Source of the DNA: Deltaproteobacteria bacterium
GTDB lineage: Bacteria; Myxococcota_A; Polyangia; Polyangiales; Ga0077539
DNA length: 42,913 nucleotides
Reading direction: 5' to 3'
NCBI GenBank assembly: GCA_016218725.1
Contig: JACRDB010000166.1
Coordinates: forward strand, 1 to 42,913
Shown here: positions 30,931-39,271 of the stretch, in pieces
Layout: the number at the start of each line of letters is the position of its first letter
How positions within the stretch are numbered: position 1 is the stretch's first letter
Program-made: the position numbers and the translations under genes
The notes under the pieces: model-generated
Told to the model about the DNA's origin: nothing
Database searches by the model: none
What the model saw: the letters and a program-made list of their open reading frames with translations, nothing else

Positions 30931-32718
30931 TCACCGCGACGCCACCACCAGCGCCTGGTAGAGCCCCCGGGACGCCTCCCGGAGCGCCGCGTCGTGGGCC
31001 TCCAGCGCCTGCAGGGCGCGGGCGCTCTCCGCCTGGAGCGCGCCCAGGTCGGCCTCCAGGGCCTCGCTCATGCGGTGGAGCTGCGCCTCCAGCGCCCCGC
31101 GCTGGTACTCCAGGTCCTCGCACTCCCGAGCCAGCGCCCGGAGGAGCTCCTCGCTGGCGGCCTGCTCCCAGAGGAGCTGATCGCGCCGACCCTCGTCCCG
31201 GGCCTCCGCGCGGCCCGCGCCCAGCGCCTCCCGCGACGCCAGGAGGGCGTCCCGCTCGCGGCCCCGGGCCGACAGGTCCGACGCCAGCGTGTCCATCGCC
31301 ACGCCGATGGCCGTGCGAAAAGTGCGCCCACGGAGCTCCAGCGCCAGCGTGCGCGCCCGCTGCTGCCCGATGCCCGCCACCAGGTCCTCCATTGCCCGGC
31401 AGCGCTGCTCCATGGCACCGAGGGCGTCCAGTACGGCCTCCGGAGCCGACGCCCAGAAGAGGTTTCGCGCGCGCCCCCGGAGGCCCTGGACGTGGCGGGT
31501 CCAGGCCTCCGCGGCCTTGAGCCCCAGCCCCGGCGAGGGCAGGGGCACGTCCGTGGGGGTGGGCTCCGACTCGTGGATCCAGGCCCCGGCCAGGGCGTCG
31601 TCCACCTTCGCCGGGGGCGGCACCGAGCGGGGGCCGTGGACCCCCAGCGGGGGGACCCAGCCCTCGGCGCTGTGGCCCCTCACCGCGGGCTCCGGGAGCG
31701 CCTTGGGGACCCTCGGGGCGTCCAGGTGCAGGCCGTCGTCCACCGCCCGGGCGGCCGCCGGGAGGGGCGCCCCTTCGAGCTGGATGGCGTCCCGGGCGCG
31801 GGCCAGGTCCTCCAGGAGGTGGAACGCGTCCCGGTGGCGCTCCTCCGGGCGCTTGGCGAGGCACTTCAAGATCACCCGCTCCAGGGCCTCGGGCAGGTCC
31901 GGCACCCGCTGCCGGGGCGGCACCGGGGGCTCGGTCACGTGCTTGAGCAGGAGCTCCTGCTGGTGCCGCACATCGTAGGGCAGCCTCCCGGTGGACAGCT
32001 CGTAGAGCACCACCCCCAGGGAGTACAGGTCCGTCCTCGGCGTGGCCGGGCCCCCGAGGGCGTACTCCGGCGCGATGTACCCGGGCGTACCAAAGATCCG
32101 GTTGTTGAGCGTCAGGGCCGGCGCGTCCAGGATCTTGGCGATGCCAAAATCCACGAGCTTCACGTGGTCCGAGCCGTCCGGCCGGGGCACCACCAGCACG
32201 TTGTCGGGCTTCAAATCCCGGTGGATCACGTTCATCTGGTGGGCCCTCCCGAGGGCCAGGGCCACCTGCCGGGCGATGTCCAGCGCCCGCAGCGGCGTGG
32301 CCCGCTCCCGCGTCAGGAGCCCGAGGAGCGTCTCCCCCGGGACGTACTCCATCACCAGGAAGGCCTGACCCTCCGGGGTCTCGCCGAAGTCCGTGATTTC
32401 AATGATGTTTTCGTGCTGTATCCGGTTCACCGCGCGGGCCTCCCGGAGGAAGCGGTCGCGGTGCTGGGCGTCCTGGCACAGCTCGGCCCGCAGGAGCTTC
32501 ACCGCGGCCAGGCGGTCGATCACCACGTGGCGGGCCAGGTACACGCTGGACATACCGCCCGCGCCGAGCCGCGCGATGAGCCGGTAGCGCCCGGCCAGGG
32601 TGCGGCCCGCGAAGGGGTCCCAGGGCTCGGCCACCAGGGCCCCGTCCCGAGGGCACCGCGGGGCCCCGTCCGGCACGCGGTCCCCGCAGGTGGGGCAGCG
32701 CGCGAAGACGTCCGTCAC
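30931..32718 (-). CDS. Ser/Thr protein kinase with coiled-coil tail
   Basis: A 595-residue Hanks-type kinase. A short N-terminal Cys motif (CPTCGDRVPDGAPRC, C8, C11, C22) resembles a partial zinc ribbon. The kinase domain covers about 44-305: glycine loop LGAGGMSSVY, K74 in AAVK, HRDLKPDN at 166-173, DFG at 190-192 and APE at 216-218, all catalytic residues kept. A linker (about 310-400) leads to a helical, probably coiled-coil region to the end. There is no membrane segment, so it is cytoplasmic. GTG start with a 4-bp overlap on the rhodanese gene. It could phosphorylate the FHA-type activator encoded at 3470-4786 (speculative). Confidence 0.92.
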   Translation of the reverse strand: MTDVFARCPTCGDRVPDGAPRCPRDGALVAEPWDPFAGRTLAGRYRLIARLGAGGMSSVYLARHVVIDRLAAVKLLRAELCQDAQHRDRFLREARAVNRIQHENIIEITDFGETPEGQAFLVMEYVPGETLLGLLTRERATPLRALDIARQVALALGRAHQMNVIHRDLKPDNVLVVPRPDGSDHVKLVDFGIAKILDAPALTLNNRIFGTPGYIAPEYALGGPATPRTDLYSLGVVLYELSTGRLPYDVRHQQELLLKHVTEPPVPPRQRVPDLPEALERVILKCLAKRPEERHRDAFHLLEDLARARDAIQLEGAPLPAAARAVDDGLHLDAPRVPKALPEPAVRGHSAEGWVPPLGVHGPRSVPPPAKVDDALAGAWIHESEPTPTDVPLPSPGLGLKAAEAWTRHVQGLRGRARNLFWASAPEAVLDALGAMEQRCRAMEDLVAGIGQQRARTLALELRGRTFRTAIGVAMDTLASDLSARGRERDALLASREALGAGRAEARDEGRRDQLLWEQAASEELLRALARECEDLEYQRGALEAQLHRMSEALEADLGALQAESARALQALEAHDAALREASRGLYQALVVASR

Positions 32719-33596
32719 CGGGCCATGGGCCTGGAGGGGTCCGCGGCCCACTCGGCCAGCGAGCCGTCGTAGTTGCGCACCCGGGGGATGCCCCGGGCCA
32801 GGAGCGCCGAAGCGACGAACGCGCTGCGCACCCCGCAGGAGCAGTAGGTCACCAGCTCCTCCCGGGGGTCGATCCCCACGTCCGCCAGGGCCTGCTGGAT
32901 GCGCTGCGCCGAGCGCACCCGGCCCCCCTCGTCCAGCACGGCGCGCCAGTCCAGGTGGCGGGCGCCCGCGATGTGCCCGCCGCGCGCTTCTCCATACGGC
33001 GTGGCCCCGCGGAACTCCACCGTGGCCCGCACGTCCAGCACCTGGCGGCACCGGGAGACGTCCTCCAGGTCCGCCCGGAGCTCCCGCCGGAGGCGGGCCT
33101 CGAAGGTCCCGGGGCGGGCCCGCGTGGAGCTGGTCACCACGGGTCTTCCCGCGGCCCTCCACGCGTTGAAGCCCCCGTCCAGGAGCGCGACCTCCGGGTG
33201 CCCGAGGAGCGCCAGGAGCCACGCCGCGTGGCCCTCCTCGCCCCAGCCCTGGCCCACGGCCCCGTACACCAGCGCGGGCCTCCCGGCGTCCACCCCGAGC
33301 GCCGCCAGCGCGTGGGCGAGCTGCTGCAGGTCTGGCTTCACCCTGCCGCGCTGCGAGCCCTCCCCGGTGGTCGCCTGCCAGGCGTACATCTGCGCGCCGG
33401 GCACGTGCCCCTGCGCGAACGCCGCCGCGTCCCGCGCGTCCAGCACCGCGGCCCCGCGCGCGATCAGCGCCACCGCCCCGCGCACGTCCACCACCTTCAC
33501 CGGCGCCCGCGCGGGCCCGTCGCTCCCCGCGAACACCGCGGAGGACATCAACGTCAACGCCGCCACCGTCAGCGGCGCGAGCAGTCGCAGCAGCAT
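32715..33596 (-). CDS. Exported rhodanese-type sulfurtransferase
   Basis: A 293-residue tandem rhodanese. An N-terminal signal peptide (about 1-23, ending SSAVFA) sends it to the periplasm. The first rhodanese repeat (about 34-160) carries an inactive site; the second ends in CSCGVRS with the catalytic cysteine at about 252, matching the CxxGxR loop. It probably transfers sulfane sulfur from thiosulfate or mercaptopyruvate; the acceptor is unknown. ATG at 33596. Overlap of its stop with the kinase start suggests coupled expression. Confidence 0.88.
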   Translation of the reverse strand: MLLRLLAPLTVAALTLMSSAVFAGSDGPARAPVKVVDVRGAVALIARGAAVLDARDAAAFAQGHVPGAQMYAWQATTGEGSQRGRVKPDLQQLAHALAALGVDAGRPALVYGAVGQGWGEEGHAAWLLALLGHPEVALLDGGFNAWRAAGRPVVTSSTRARPGTFEARLRRELRADLEDVSRCRQVLDVRATVEFRGATPYGEARGGHIAGARHLDWRAVLDEGGRVRSAQRIQQALADVGIDPREELVTYCSCGVRSAFVASALLARGIPRVRNYDGSLAEWAADPSRPMAR

Positions 33597-33602
33597 GACC
33601 GT

Positions 33603-33631
33603 ACTGTCAGCCCACGCGCCCGAATGGTCAA
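33603..33631 (-). promoter_or_regulatory. Possible promoter for the rhodanese-kinase pair
   Basis: TTGACC (33631-33626) and GACAGT (33608-33603) lie 17 bp apart on the minus strand and overlap the engB stop. The ATG at 33596 begins about 7 bp after the -10, which would place transcription start at or near the start codon. Confidence 0.4.
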
Positions 33632-34293
33632 CGATCCTCCGCCGCTCCCGCGTGCGATTTGCCCACCGCCTCGGACGCCGTGCCCGGTTGCGCCACCCCG
33701 GGCCACAGCCCCGGGTCCAGGGCAATGAGTCCCAGCATCGCCCGAAGGAGGTCTTCCCTACCTGTACCTACCTCACCCGACACGCCCAGGACCGGCACTC
33801 CGGCCTGTCGGGAGAGGTGCGACAGGACCTTTGAGCACTGGGCTTTTGGGACCTTGTCGAGCTTGGTGGCGCCGAGGACGGCGCGGCGGCCGAGGTGGTC
33901 GAGGTAGGCCAGGAGCTGGAACTCCTCGTCCTGGAGGCCCCTCCGGGCGTCCACGAGGACCACCACCCCGGCAAGGCTGGTGCGGGTGGAGAGGTAGCCT
34001 TCGAGGAGGTTCTTCCAGGCGACCCGTTCGTCGTGGGAGCGGGCGGCGAAGCCATAGCCCGGCAGGTCCGCGAGGCAGAAGCGGTCCCCGCCGCGGAGCT
34101 GCACCTGGAAGAGCACCACCCCGCGGGTGCAGCCCGGGGTGCGGGAGGTGCGGGCCAGGGCCCGGCGCTGGCACAGACGGTTCAGGAGCGTGCTCTTGCC
34201 CACGTTGGAGCGCCCGGCGAAGGCTACCTCCGGGCCCACCGGCGGGGGCAGGGGGCTGCCGGGGCGGGCCTCGGCCAGGTACTCGGCCGTCAG
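33628..34293 (-). CDS. engB: Ribosome biogenesis GTP-binding protein EngB/YsxC
   Basis: A 221-residue small GTPase. G1 is GRSNVGKST, the TPGCTRG stretch is G2, DLPGYGFA is G3, TKLDKV is G4 and a VSGEVGTG segment is in the G5 position; LVDARRGLQDEE is also typical. EngB assists late 50S assembly. No ATG, GTG or TTG gives a normal N terminus. A CTG at 34293 gives the expected length of about 23 residues before AFAGRSN and overlaps the murJ stop as CTGA, so CTG is proposed as the start; a GTG nearer the G1 loop is the alternative. Confidence 0.9.
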   Translation of the reverse strand: MTAEYLAEARPGSPLPPPVGPEVAFAGRSNVGKSTLLNRLCQRRALARTSRTPGCTRGVVLFQVQLRGGDRFCLADLPGYGFAARSHDERVAWKNLLEGYLSTRTSLAGVVVLVDARRGLQDEEFQLLAYLDHLGRRAVLGATKLDKVPKAQCSKVLSHLSRQAGVPVLGVSGEVGTGREDLLRAMLGLIALDPGLWPGVAQPGTASEAVGKSHAGAAEDR

Positions 34294-35960
34294 GCAGTCG
34301 AGCGGCGACGGCGCAGGCGGCGGTCCACCGCGGTTCGGAGCTCCTCGATGCGCAGGACCCATGCGGCCAGGAGATACACCCCGGCGAGCACAACGCCACC
34401 CCCGAGGGCCCCGAGGCGGGCCCCCAGGGTCAACCGATGGAAGCCCCCGACGGAGACCAGGCCCCGCGCCGCGAGGCCCACCACGGCGGAGGCCAGGAGG
34501 ACCTTTGCCACCATGGGGAGCACGGAGCCCCAGGGGACCTTCACCGCGGGGCGCCACGCCAGGAGCGCGAGCTGCACCAGGGTGGAGCCCGTGAGCGCCG
34601 CGGCCACGCCGACGTGCCCCAACGGGCCCCGGAGCCAGAGGGCCAGGAGCACGAAGACCCCGAGGTCCACGGCGGAGACCAGCACCGGGGTGCGGGTGTC
34701 CTCCGCGGCGGCGTAGGCCGCGGTGAGCTGCCGGACAAAGGCCAGGAGGGCCACGTTGGCGGCCTGCCAGCGAAGGCTCCGGGCGACCTCCAGCACCCCC
34801 GCGGGACCCTGGGCGTGGAAGCGGCCGTAGCCATAGACCACGGGCACCACGGCCTCGCCGTAGGTGGCCAGGAGCACCGCCACGGGCACCGCCACGAAGG
34901 CCGAGAGGCGCAGCATCCTCCCGAGGAGGTGGGAGCCCTGGTCGCGGTCCCCGGTGGCCACGGCGCGGGAGAGCTCCGGCAGGAAGGAGCTGGCGATGGA
35001 CACCACGAAGAGCCCCTGGGGGATGTCCGCCAGGCGCTGGGCGTAGCTGAAATAGCTCGCGGAGTTGGTGGGAAGGCCCGCCAGGAAGCGGTTGGAGAGC
35101 ATCACGTCCACCTGGTAGATGGCCAGGCCCACGGTGACCGGCGCCAGGAGCCGGGCCACGCGCCGCACGGCGGGGTGGCGCAGGTCCAGCCGCGGCCGCG
35201 GGAGCATCCCCGCGCGGCGAAGGGACGGCACCAGCGCCAGGAGCTGGAGGACGCCCCCGAGGAGCGCCCCGAGGGCCATCCCGTGGATGGCCGGGAGCCC
35301 CGCGCGGAGGCACCAGGGCACGAAGAGGAACGGCGCCAGGAGGTACGCCACGTTCAGGAGCGCGGGCGCGAAGGCCAGGGCCCCGAAGCGCCCGAGGGCC
35401 TGGAGCACCCCGATGCCCACCGCCGCCGAGCCCATGAAGAAGATGTAGGGAAAGAGCCACGCCAGGAGGCTCGCGGAGAGCTCGAAGCGAGCCTGATCGC
35501 CGCCGAAGTCCCCCGCGAGGACGCGCAGGATGGGCCGGGCGAAGAGCACCCCGAGGGCCGAGAGCGGCAGGAGCACCAGGAGGCTCGCCCCGCGGACGTA
35601 CGCCACGGCCTCGCGGAGCGCGTCCCGGTGGGCCTCCGCGAGGGCCACGCGGTCGCCCTCGGGGAGCGCCGCGGTGGCGTTCCCGCGGGCGGGGCCCTCG
35701 GCGGTGAAGGCCTCGCGGCCCTTGACCAGCGTGGCGGAGAACACCGGCACGAAGGCCGCCGAGAGGGCCCCCTCGGCCAAGAGGGCCCGCAGCGCGTTGG
35801 GTACGCGCCAGGCGATGAAATACGCGTCGGTGGAGGGGCCGTCGAAGGTCGCCGCCAGGAGCGTCTCCCGGGCCATCCCGAGGAGCCTGGAGACCAGGGT
35901 CCCCAGGCTCAGGAGCCACACCCGTCGCTGGATCGTGGGCGCGTCCGCCGTGACGGGCAT
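34290..35960 (-). CDS. murJ: Lipid II flippase MurJ
   Basis: A 556-residue polytopic membrane protein of the MviN/MurJ family with about 14 membrane segments. The N terminus has the conserved TLVSRLLGMARETLLAATFDGPSTDAYFIAWRVPNALRALLAEGALSAAFVPVF, including charged residues needed for lipid II transport in E. coli MurJ. It flips the peptidoglycan precursor across the inner membrane. ATG at 35960, directly preceded by an in-frame GTG. It is the first gene of the minus-strand run and diverges from the GTPase gene 87 bp away. Confidence 0.95.
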   Translation of the reverse strand: MPVTADAPTIQRRVWLLSLGTLVSRLLGMARETLLAATFDGPSTDAYFIAWRVPNALRALLAEGALSAAFVPVFSATLVKGREAFTAEGPARGNATAALPEGDRVALAEAHRDALREAVAYVRGASLLVLLPLSALGVLFARPILRVLAGDFGGDQARFELSASLLAWLFPYIFFMGSAAVGIGVLQALGRFGALAFAPALLNVAYLLAPFLFVPWCLRAGLPAIHGMALGALLGGVLQLLALVPSLRRAGMLPRPRLDLRHPAVRRVARLLAPVTVGLAIYQVDVMLSNRFLAGLPTNSASYFSYAQRLADIPQGLFVVSIASSFLPELSRAVATGDRDQGSHLLGRMLRLSAFVAVPVAVLLATYGEAVVPVVYGYGRFHAQGPAGVLEVARSLRWQAANVALLAFVRQLTAAYAAAEDTRTPVLVSAVDLGVFVLLALWLRGPLGHVGVAAALTGSTLVQLALLAWRPAVKVPWGSVLPMVAKVLLASAVVGLAARGLVSVGGFHRLTLGARLGALGGGVVLAGVYLLAAWVLRIEELRTAVDRRLRRRRSTA

Positions 35961-36047
35961 CACCCGGCGATAGCACCGGCCCGGGGACCGACGGAAACAA
36001 AGTGCGCCGGGCCTCGGGGGCTCCTACAGTGCCCGGCAGACCCCGCC

Positions 36048-38567
36048 ATGGCCCTCCTGGAACGGTTCGAGCGCTTCCTCGACGACGTGATCCCGCCGTC
36101 CGAGGAGGTGCTCCTGGCGGTGCAGCGGGCCGAGGGGCTCCTGCGGGCGGGGGACACCCGCGGGGCCCTGCGCCTGGCCGAGGGGGCCCTGGAGAGCGCC
36201 CCGGGGCACCTCCGGGCGTCGTTGGTCAGAGCCGAGGCCCTCCGGGCCCTCGGGGCCCCGGCGGACGCCCTGGTGGTGCTGGACGAGGCCGCCCGGGGCC
36301 GCGCGGTGCCCACCCGGGTGCTGGCCCGCATGGCGGAGCTCGCCGCCCGCGTCGGGGACGAGTGGAGGGCCCTCTCCCTGGAGGCCCACGCCCGGGCCCG
36401 GCTCCGCGGGGGCAGGGACCGCGTGGTGGCCGAGCGCCTGGTGGACGCCGCCCGGGCCCTTCTCTCTCGAGGCGCCGTGGCCTCGGGGCTGCGCATGGCC
36501 CGGGGCGCCACCCTGGCGGACCCGAGCCTGGGAGACCCGTGGCTCCTCCTCGGGAGGGACGCCCTGGGCCGCGGGGAGCCCGGCCTGGCCCGGCGGGCCC
36601 TGGAGCGCGCTCGACCCGGGCTCGACGCCACCGACGGGCGCTCCAACCGCGCAGCCGGGGAGCTCGCCTGGGCCCTCGGGGAGCGCTCCCTGGCCGCGCT
36701 CTACCTCCGTCGGGCGTGGCTCCTCGGGGAGGACACCGCCGGGGCCCTGGTGGCGGTGCTCTCGCAAGACCCCGACCGCGCGGCCCTGGACCGCGTCCTG
36801 GCCGACCTGGACACCGAGAGCGCCCCCCTGGCCCGGGCCCTGGTGGCCGTGGGGCGCGGCGAGAGCGACGCCCGCGAGGCCTTCGAGGGCGTCCCCGGCA
36901 ACGGCCTCCCGGACGCCGTCTGGGGCTACGCCCTGGCCCTGGCGCTCACCGCCGCCCCGGGGGTGGCCGAGCGCTGGGCCCGGGAGTGCCCCGACCGCCC
37001 CGGCTCCGACGGGGTCCAGGCCCTCGGGGCCGCCCGGCTCCACCTCTCGCGCGGAGAGCCTCAGGAGGCCCTCGGGGCCTTCACCGTCGCCCTCGGTGTG
37101 GAGGCCACCCGGGAGGCCGCCCGGAGGGGCCTCCGGGCGCACCTCACGGAGGCCTGGGGGGGGCGCCTCCCGGCGCTCCTGGAGGGCCTCTCGGCGCTCC
37201 TGGGAGGGGCCTCCCTGGAGACCGCCTCCAGGGGGCTCCAGGGCCTTCGCCGGGGCCTGGACGAGCCCCTGAGGGTGGTGCTCCTCGGGGAGTTCAGCGC
37301 GGGCAAGAGCACCATCTTGAACGCCCTGGTGGGCGCGGAGGTGTCCCCCATGGGGGTGCTCCCCACCACGGCCCGGGTCCACTGGCTCCGCTTCGGGGAC
37401 CCCTCGGCGAGGGTGATCACCGTCCGGGGCGCGGTGCTGGAGACCACCCTCACGGTGGCCGAGCGCTCCCTCGGGGACCCCGACGGGGACCCGGTGGACC
37501 ACGTGGAGGTGACCCTCCCGCTGCCACGCCTCGGCAGGCTGGAGCTCCTGGACACCCCGGGCTTCAACGCCGGGGAGCCCGAGCACGAGCGGGCCGTGCG
37601 CCGGAGCTTCGAACTGGCGGACGTGGCCCTCTGGCTCTTCGACGCCCGCCAGGCCGGGCGCCACAGCGAGCTGGAGCCCCTGCGGGAGGCCCGAGCCCGA
37701 GGCCTCCCGGTCTTTGGTGTGCTGAACAAGATCGACCAGTGCCCGCCGGAGGCGCTCCCATTGGTGCTCCGGCAGCTCCAGGAGGGCTTCCGGGGGCTCT
37801 GCCCCGTGGTGGCCGCGGTGGCGGCCCGGGAGGCCCTGAGGGACCCGGGCGGGGCCCCCGGGTGGAGCTCCCTCCAGGCCCTGGTGGACGGCCACCTGGT
37901 CGCCCGCCGGGAGGCCTGGAAGCAGCACCGCGCGGCGGGCAGGGCCCGGGCGCTCCTGGGGGAGGTGCAGGCCGACCTCGAGGGCCGCCGGGCGAAGGAC
38001 ACCGCCCGGAGGGCCGCGGCGGAGGCCCTCGGGGAGCGCCTCGGGAAGCTCCGGGAGGCCCTCCTCGGGAGCGCCCGGGAGCTCCGACGGGAGGTGGGCC
38101 TCGGGCTCCGGGAGCAGCTCCGGTCGCTCCAGGAGGGGGGGGCCCCGGAGGCCCTGGTGTCCGACGCCGTGGCCGAGGTGGGCTGGAGGGCCCGGGAGCG
38201 CGCCCTGGCCTCGCTCTCCGAGCCGCTCCGGGAGACCGAGCGCCTGGCCGCGACCCTGGGCCTGGTGGCCTCCGGGGCGCGGCCCCTGGCCACCGCGGCG
38301 GTGGTCCCGTGGCTGGACCTGGCCGTGGCCGAGGGGGTCCGGGACGCCCAGCTCCCGGCGGCCCAGGCCGCCCGGGCGGACGCCCTCGCGCATTTCGCCC
38401 CCGGGGACCCCTTCGGGGCCCTGGAGACCGCCGCGGAGGAAGCCCTGGAGGGCCCCCGGGACCGCTCGTTGGAGGCCCTGGAGGTGGCCCTGGAGGTGGC
38501 CCTGGAGGCCCTCGGTGGGTACTCCCCTCCGGAGGTGCCCGCGCTCCCCGAGGAGGCGCCGCCGTGA
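36048..38567 (+). CDS. TPR-like and dynamin-family GTPase fusion
   Basis: An 839-residue protein. Residues about 15-390 are helical repeats of TPR character (for example LLRAGDTRGALRLAEGALESAPGHLRASLVRAEALRALG). Residues about 405-640 form a dynamin-type GTPase: G1 GEFSAGKST (414-422), G2 around LPTTARVH, G3 DTPGFN (502-507), G4 NKID (560-563). The C-terminal 200 residues are helical with a hydrophobic patch (ATAAVVPWLDLAVAEG) that could be a membrane paddle. Bacterial dynamin-like proteins remodel membranes. Its stop overlaps the next GTG as GTGA, tying it to LPS export genes. TACAGT lies 17 bp before the ATG as a possible -10. Confidence 0.87.
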   Translation: MALLERFERFLDDVIPPSEEVLLAVQRAEGLLRAGDTRGALRLAEGALESAPGHLRASLVRAEALRALGAPADALVVLDEAARGRAVPTRVLARMAELAARVGDEWRALSLEAHARARLRGGRDRVVAERLVDAARALLSRGAVASGLRMARGATLADPSLGDPWLLLGRDALGRGEPGLARRALERARPGLDATDGRSNRAAGELAWALGERSLAALYLRRAWLLGEDTAGALVAVLSQDPDRAALDRVLADLDTESAPLARALVAVGRGESDAREAFEGVPGNGLPDAVWGYALALALTAAPGVAERWARECPDRPGSDGVQALGAARLHLSRGEPQEALGAFTVALGVEATREAARRGLRAHLTEAWGGRLPALLEGLSALLGGASLETASRGLQGLRRGLDEPLRVVLLGEFSAGKSTILNALVGAEVSPMGVLPTTARVHWLRFGDPSARVITVRGAVLETTLTVAERSLGDPDGDPVDHVEVTLPLPRLGRLELLDTPGFNAGEPEHERAVRRSFELADVALWLFDARQAGRHSELEPLREARARGLPVFGVLNKIDQCPPEALPLVLRQLQEGFRGLCPVVAAVAAREALRDPGGAPGWSSLQALVDGHLVARREAWKQHRAAGRARALLGEVQADLEGRRAKDTARRAAAEALGERLGKLREALLGSARELRREVGLGLREQLRSLQEGGAPEALVSDAVAEVGWRARERALASLSEPLRETERLAATLGLVASGARPLATAAVVPWLDLAVAEGVRDAQLPAAQAARADALAHFAPGDPFGALETAAEEALEGPRDRSLEALEVALEVALEALGGYSPPEVPALPEEAPP

Positions 38568-39271
38568 AGGCCCCGACGCTGTGCCTTGGCCTGGTGCTCT
38601 CTTCGTGCCGCGAGGTCCCCGGGGCGCCGGTGGAGCCTCCCCAGGTGCGGGCCGAAGGGCTCACGGCCACCCGGGACGACGAGGCCCGGGTGACGGCTGA
38701 ACGGGCCGAGCTCCTCTCGGACGGAGGCACCAGGCTCCGGGGGGTGGCGCTCTCGCGCGGAGGCCTCTGGGTGCGAGCTCCCCAGGCCGAGGGGCTCTCC
38801 AGCGGGGCCGTGCTCTTCCTCGGGGGCGCCACCGCGGGCCTCGGGACCGACGCCGGGAGCGTCTCGGACACTCCCGACGCGGGGGTGGCGGAGCCCTCCT
38901 GGGCGCTCTCGGCGCGGAGGCTTCGGCTGGACCCTCGCCGGGGGGTGCTTACCCTGGACGGTGAGGTGTCCCTCCAACGCGGCGCGCTCTCCCTGGAGGC
39001 CCCTCGGGTGGAGGTCACCCTGGACCCCGGTGGGGGCGTGGCCCGGGCGGTGCTCACGGGGCCGGTCTCGGCGCGGACGGGCACCGCGGTCCTGCGCGCT
39101 CCGGGTGGGGCCACGGTGGACGTAGAAGCAGGCACCGTGCGCCTCCCGGGGCCCGTCCGCCTGGAGCAGGCCGGGGTGACGCTCACCGCGGGGGGGGTCA
39201 CCCTCCAGCTCTCCACGGGGGCCCTGGAGCTCACGGACGTGCGCGGCACCCTGCGGCTGGCACCCCGGTGA
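38564..39271 (+). CDS. LptC/LptA-like LPS export lipoprotein
   Basis: A 235-residue protein with a signal sequence and good lipobox (LVLSSC, lipidated Cys at residue 15). Residues about 27-70 (VRAEGLTATRDDEARVTAERAELLSDGG) resemble the LptC start; residues about 112-233 (LSARRLRLDPRRGVLTLDGEVSLQRGALSLEAPRVEVTLDPGGG) have the OstA/LptA beta-jellyroll pattern. It probably forms part of the periplasmic bridge that carries LPS. No separate lptA is present between it and lptB, so it may serve both roles (inference). GTG start with 4-bp overlaps on both neighbours. Confidence 0.75.
   Translation: MKAPTLCLGLVLSSCREVPGAPVEPPQVRAEGLTATRDDEARVTAERAELLSDGGTRLRGVALSRGGLWVRAPQAEGLSSGAVLFLGGATAGLGTDAGSVSDTPDAGVAEPSWALSARRLRLDPRRGVLTLDGEVSLQRGALSLEAPRVEVTLDPGGGVARAVLTGPVSARTGTAVLRAPGGATVDVEAGTVRLPGPVRLEQAGVTLTAGGVTLQLSTGALELTDVRGTLRLAPR

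Noticed and set aside
33831..39271. Very long plus-strand open frames (over 1000 codons) covering engB, murJ and the GTPase region
   Set aside because: They are antisense or frame-shifted shadows caused by the high GC content; their translations are Arg/Pro/Gly-rich with no family motifs, while the real frames carry clear motifs. Only the part from 36048 is genuine.
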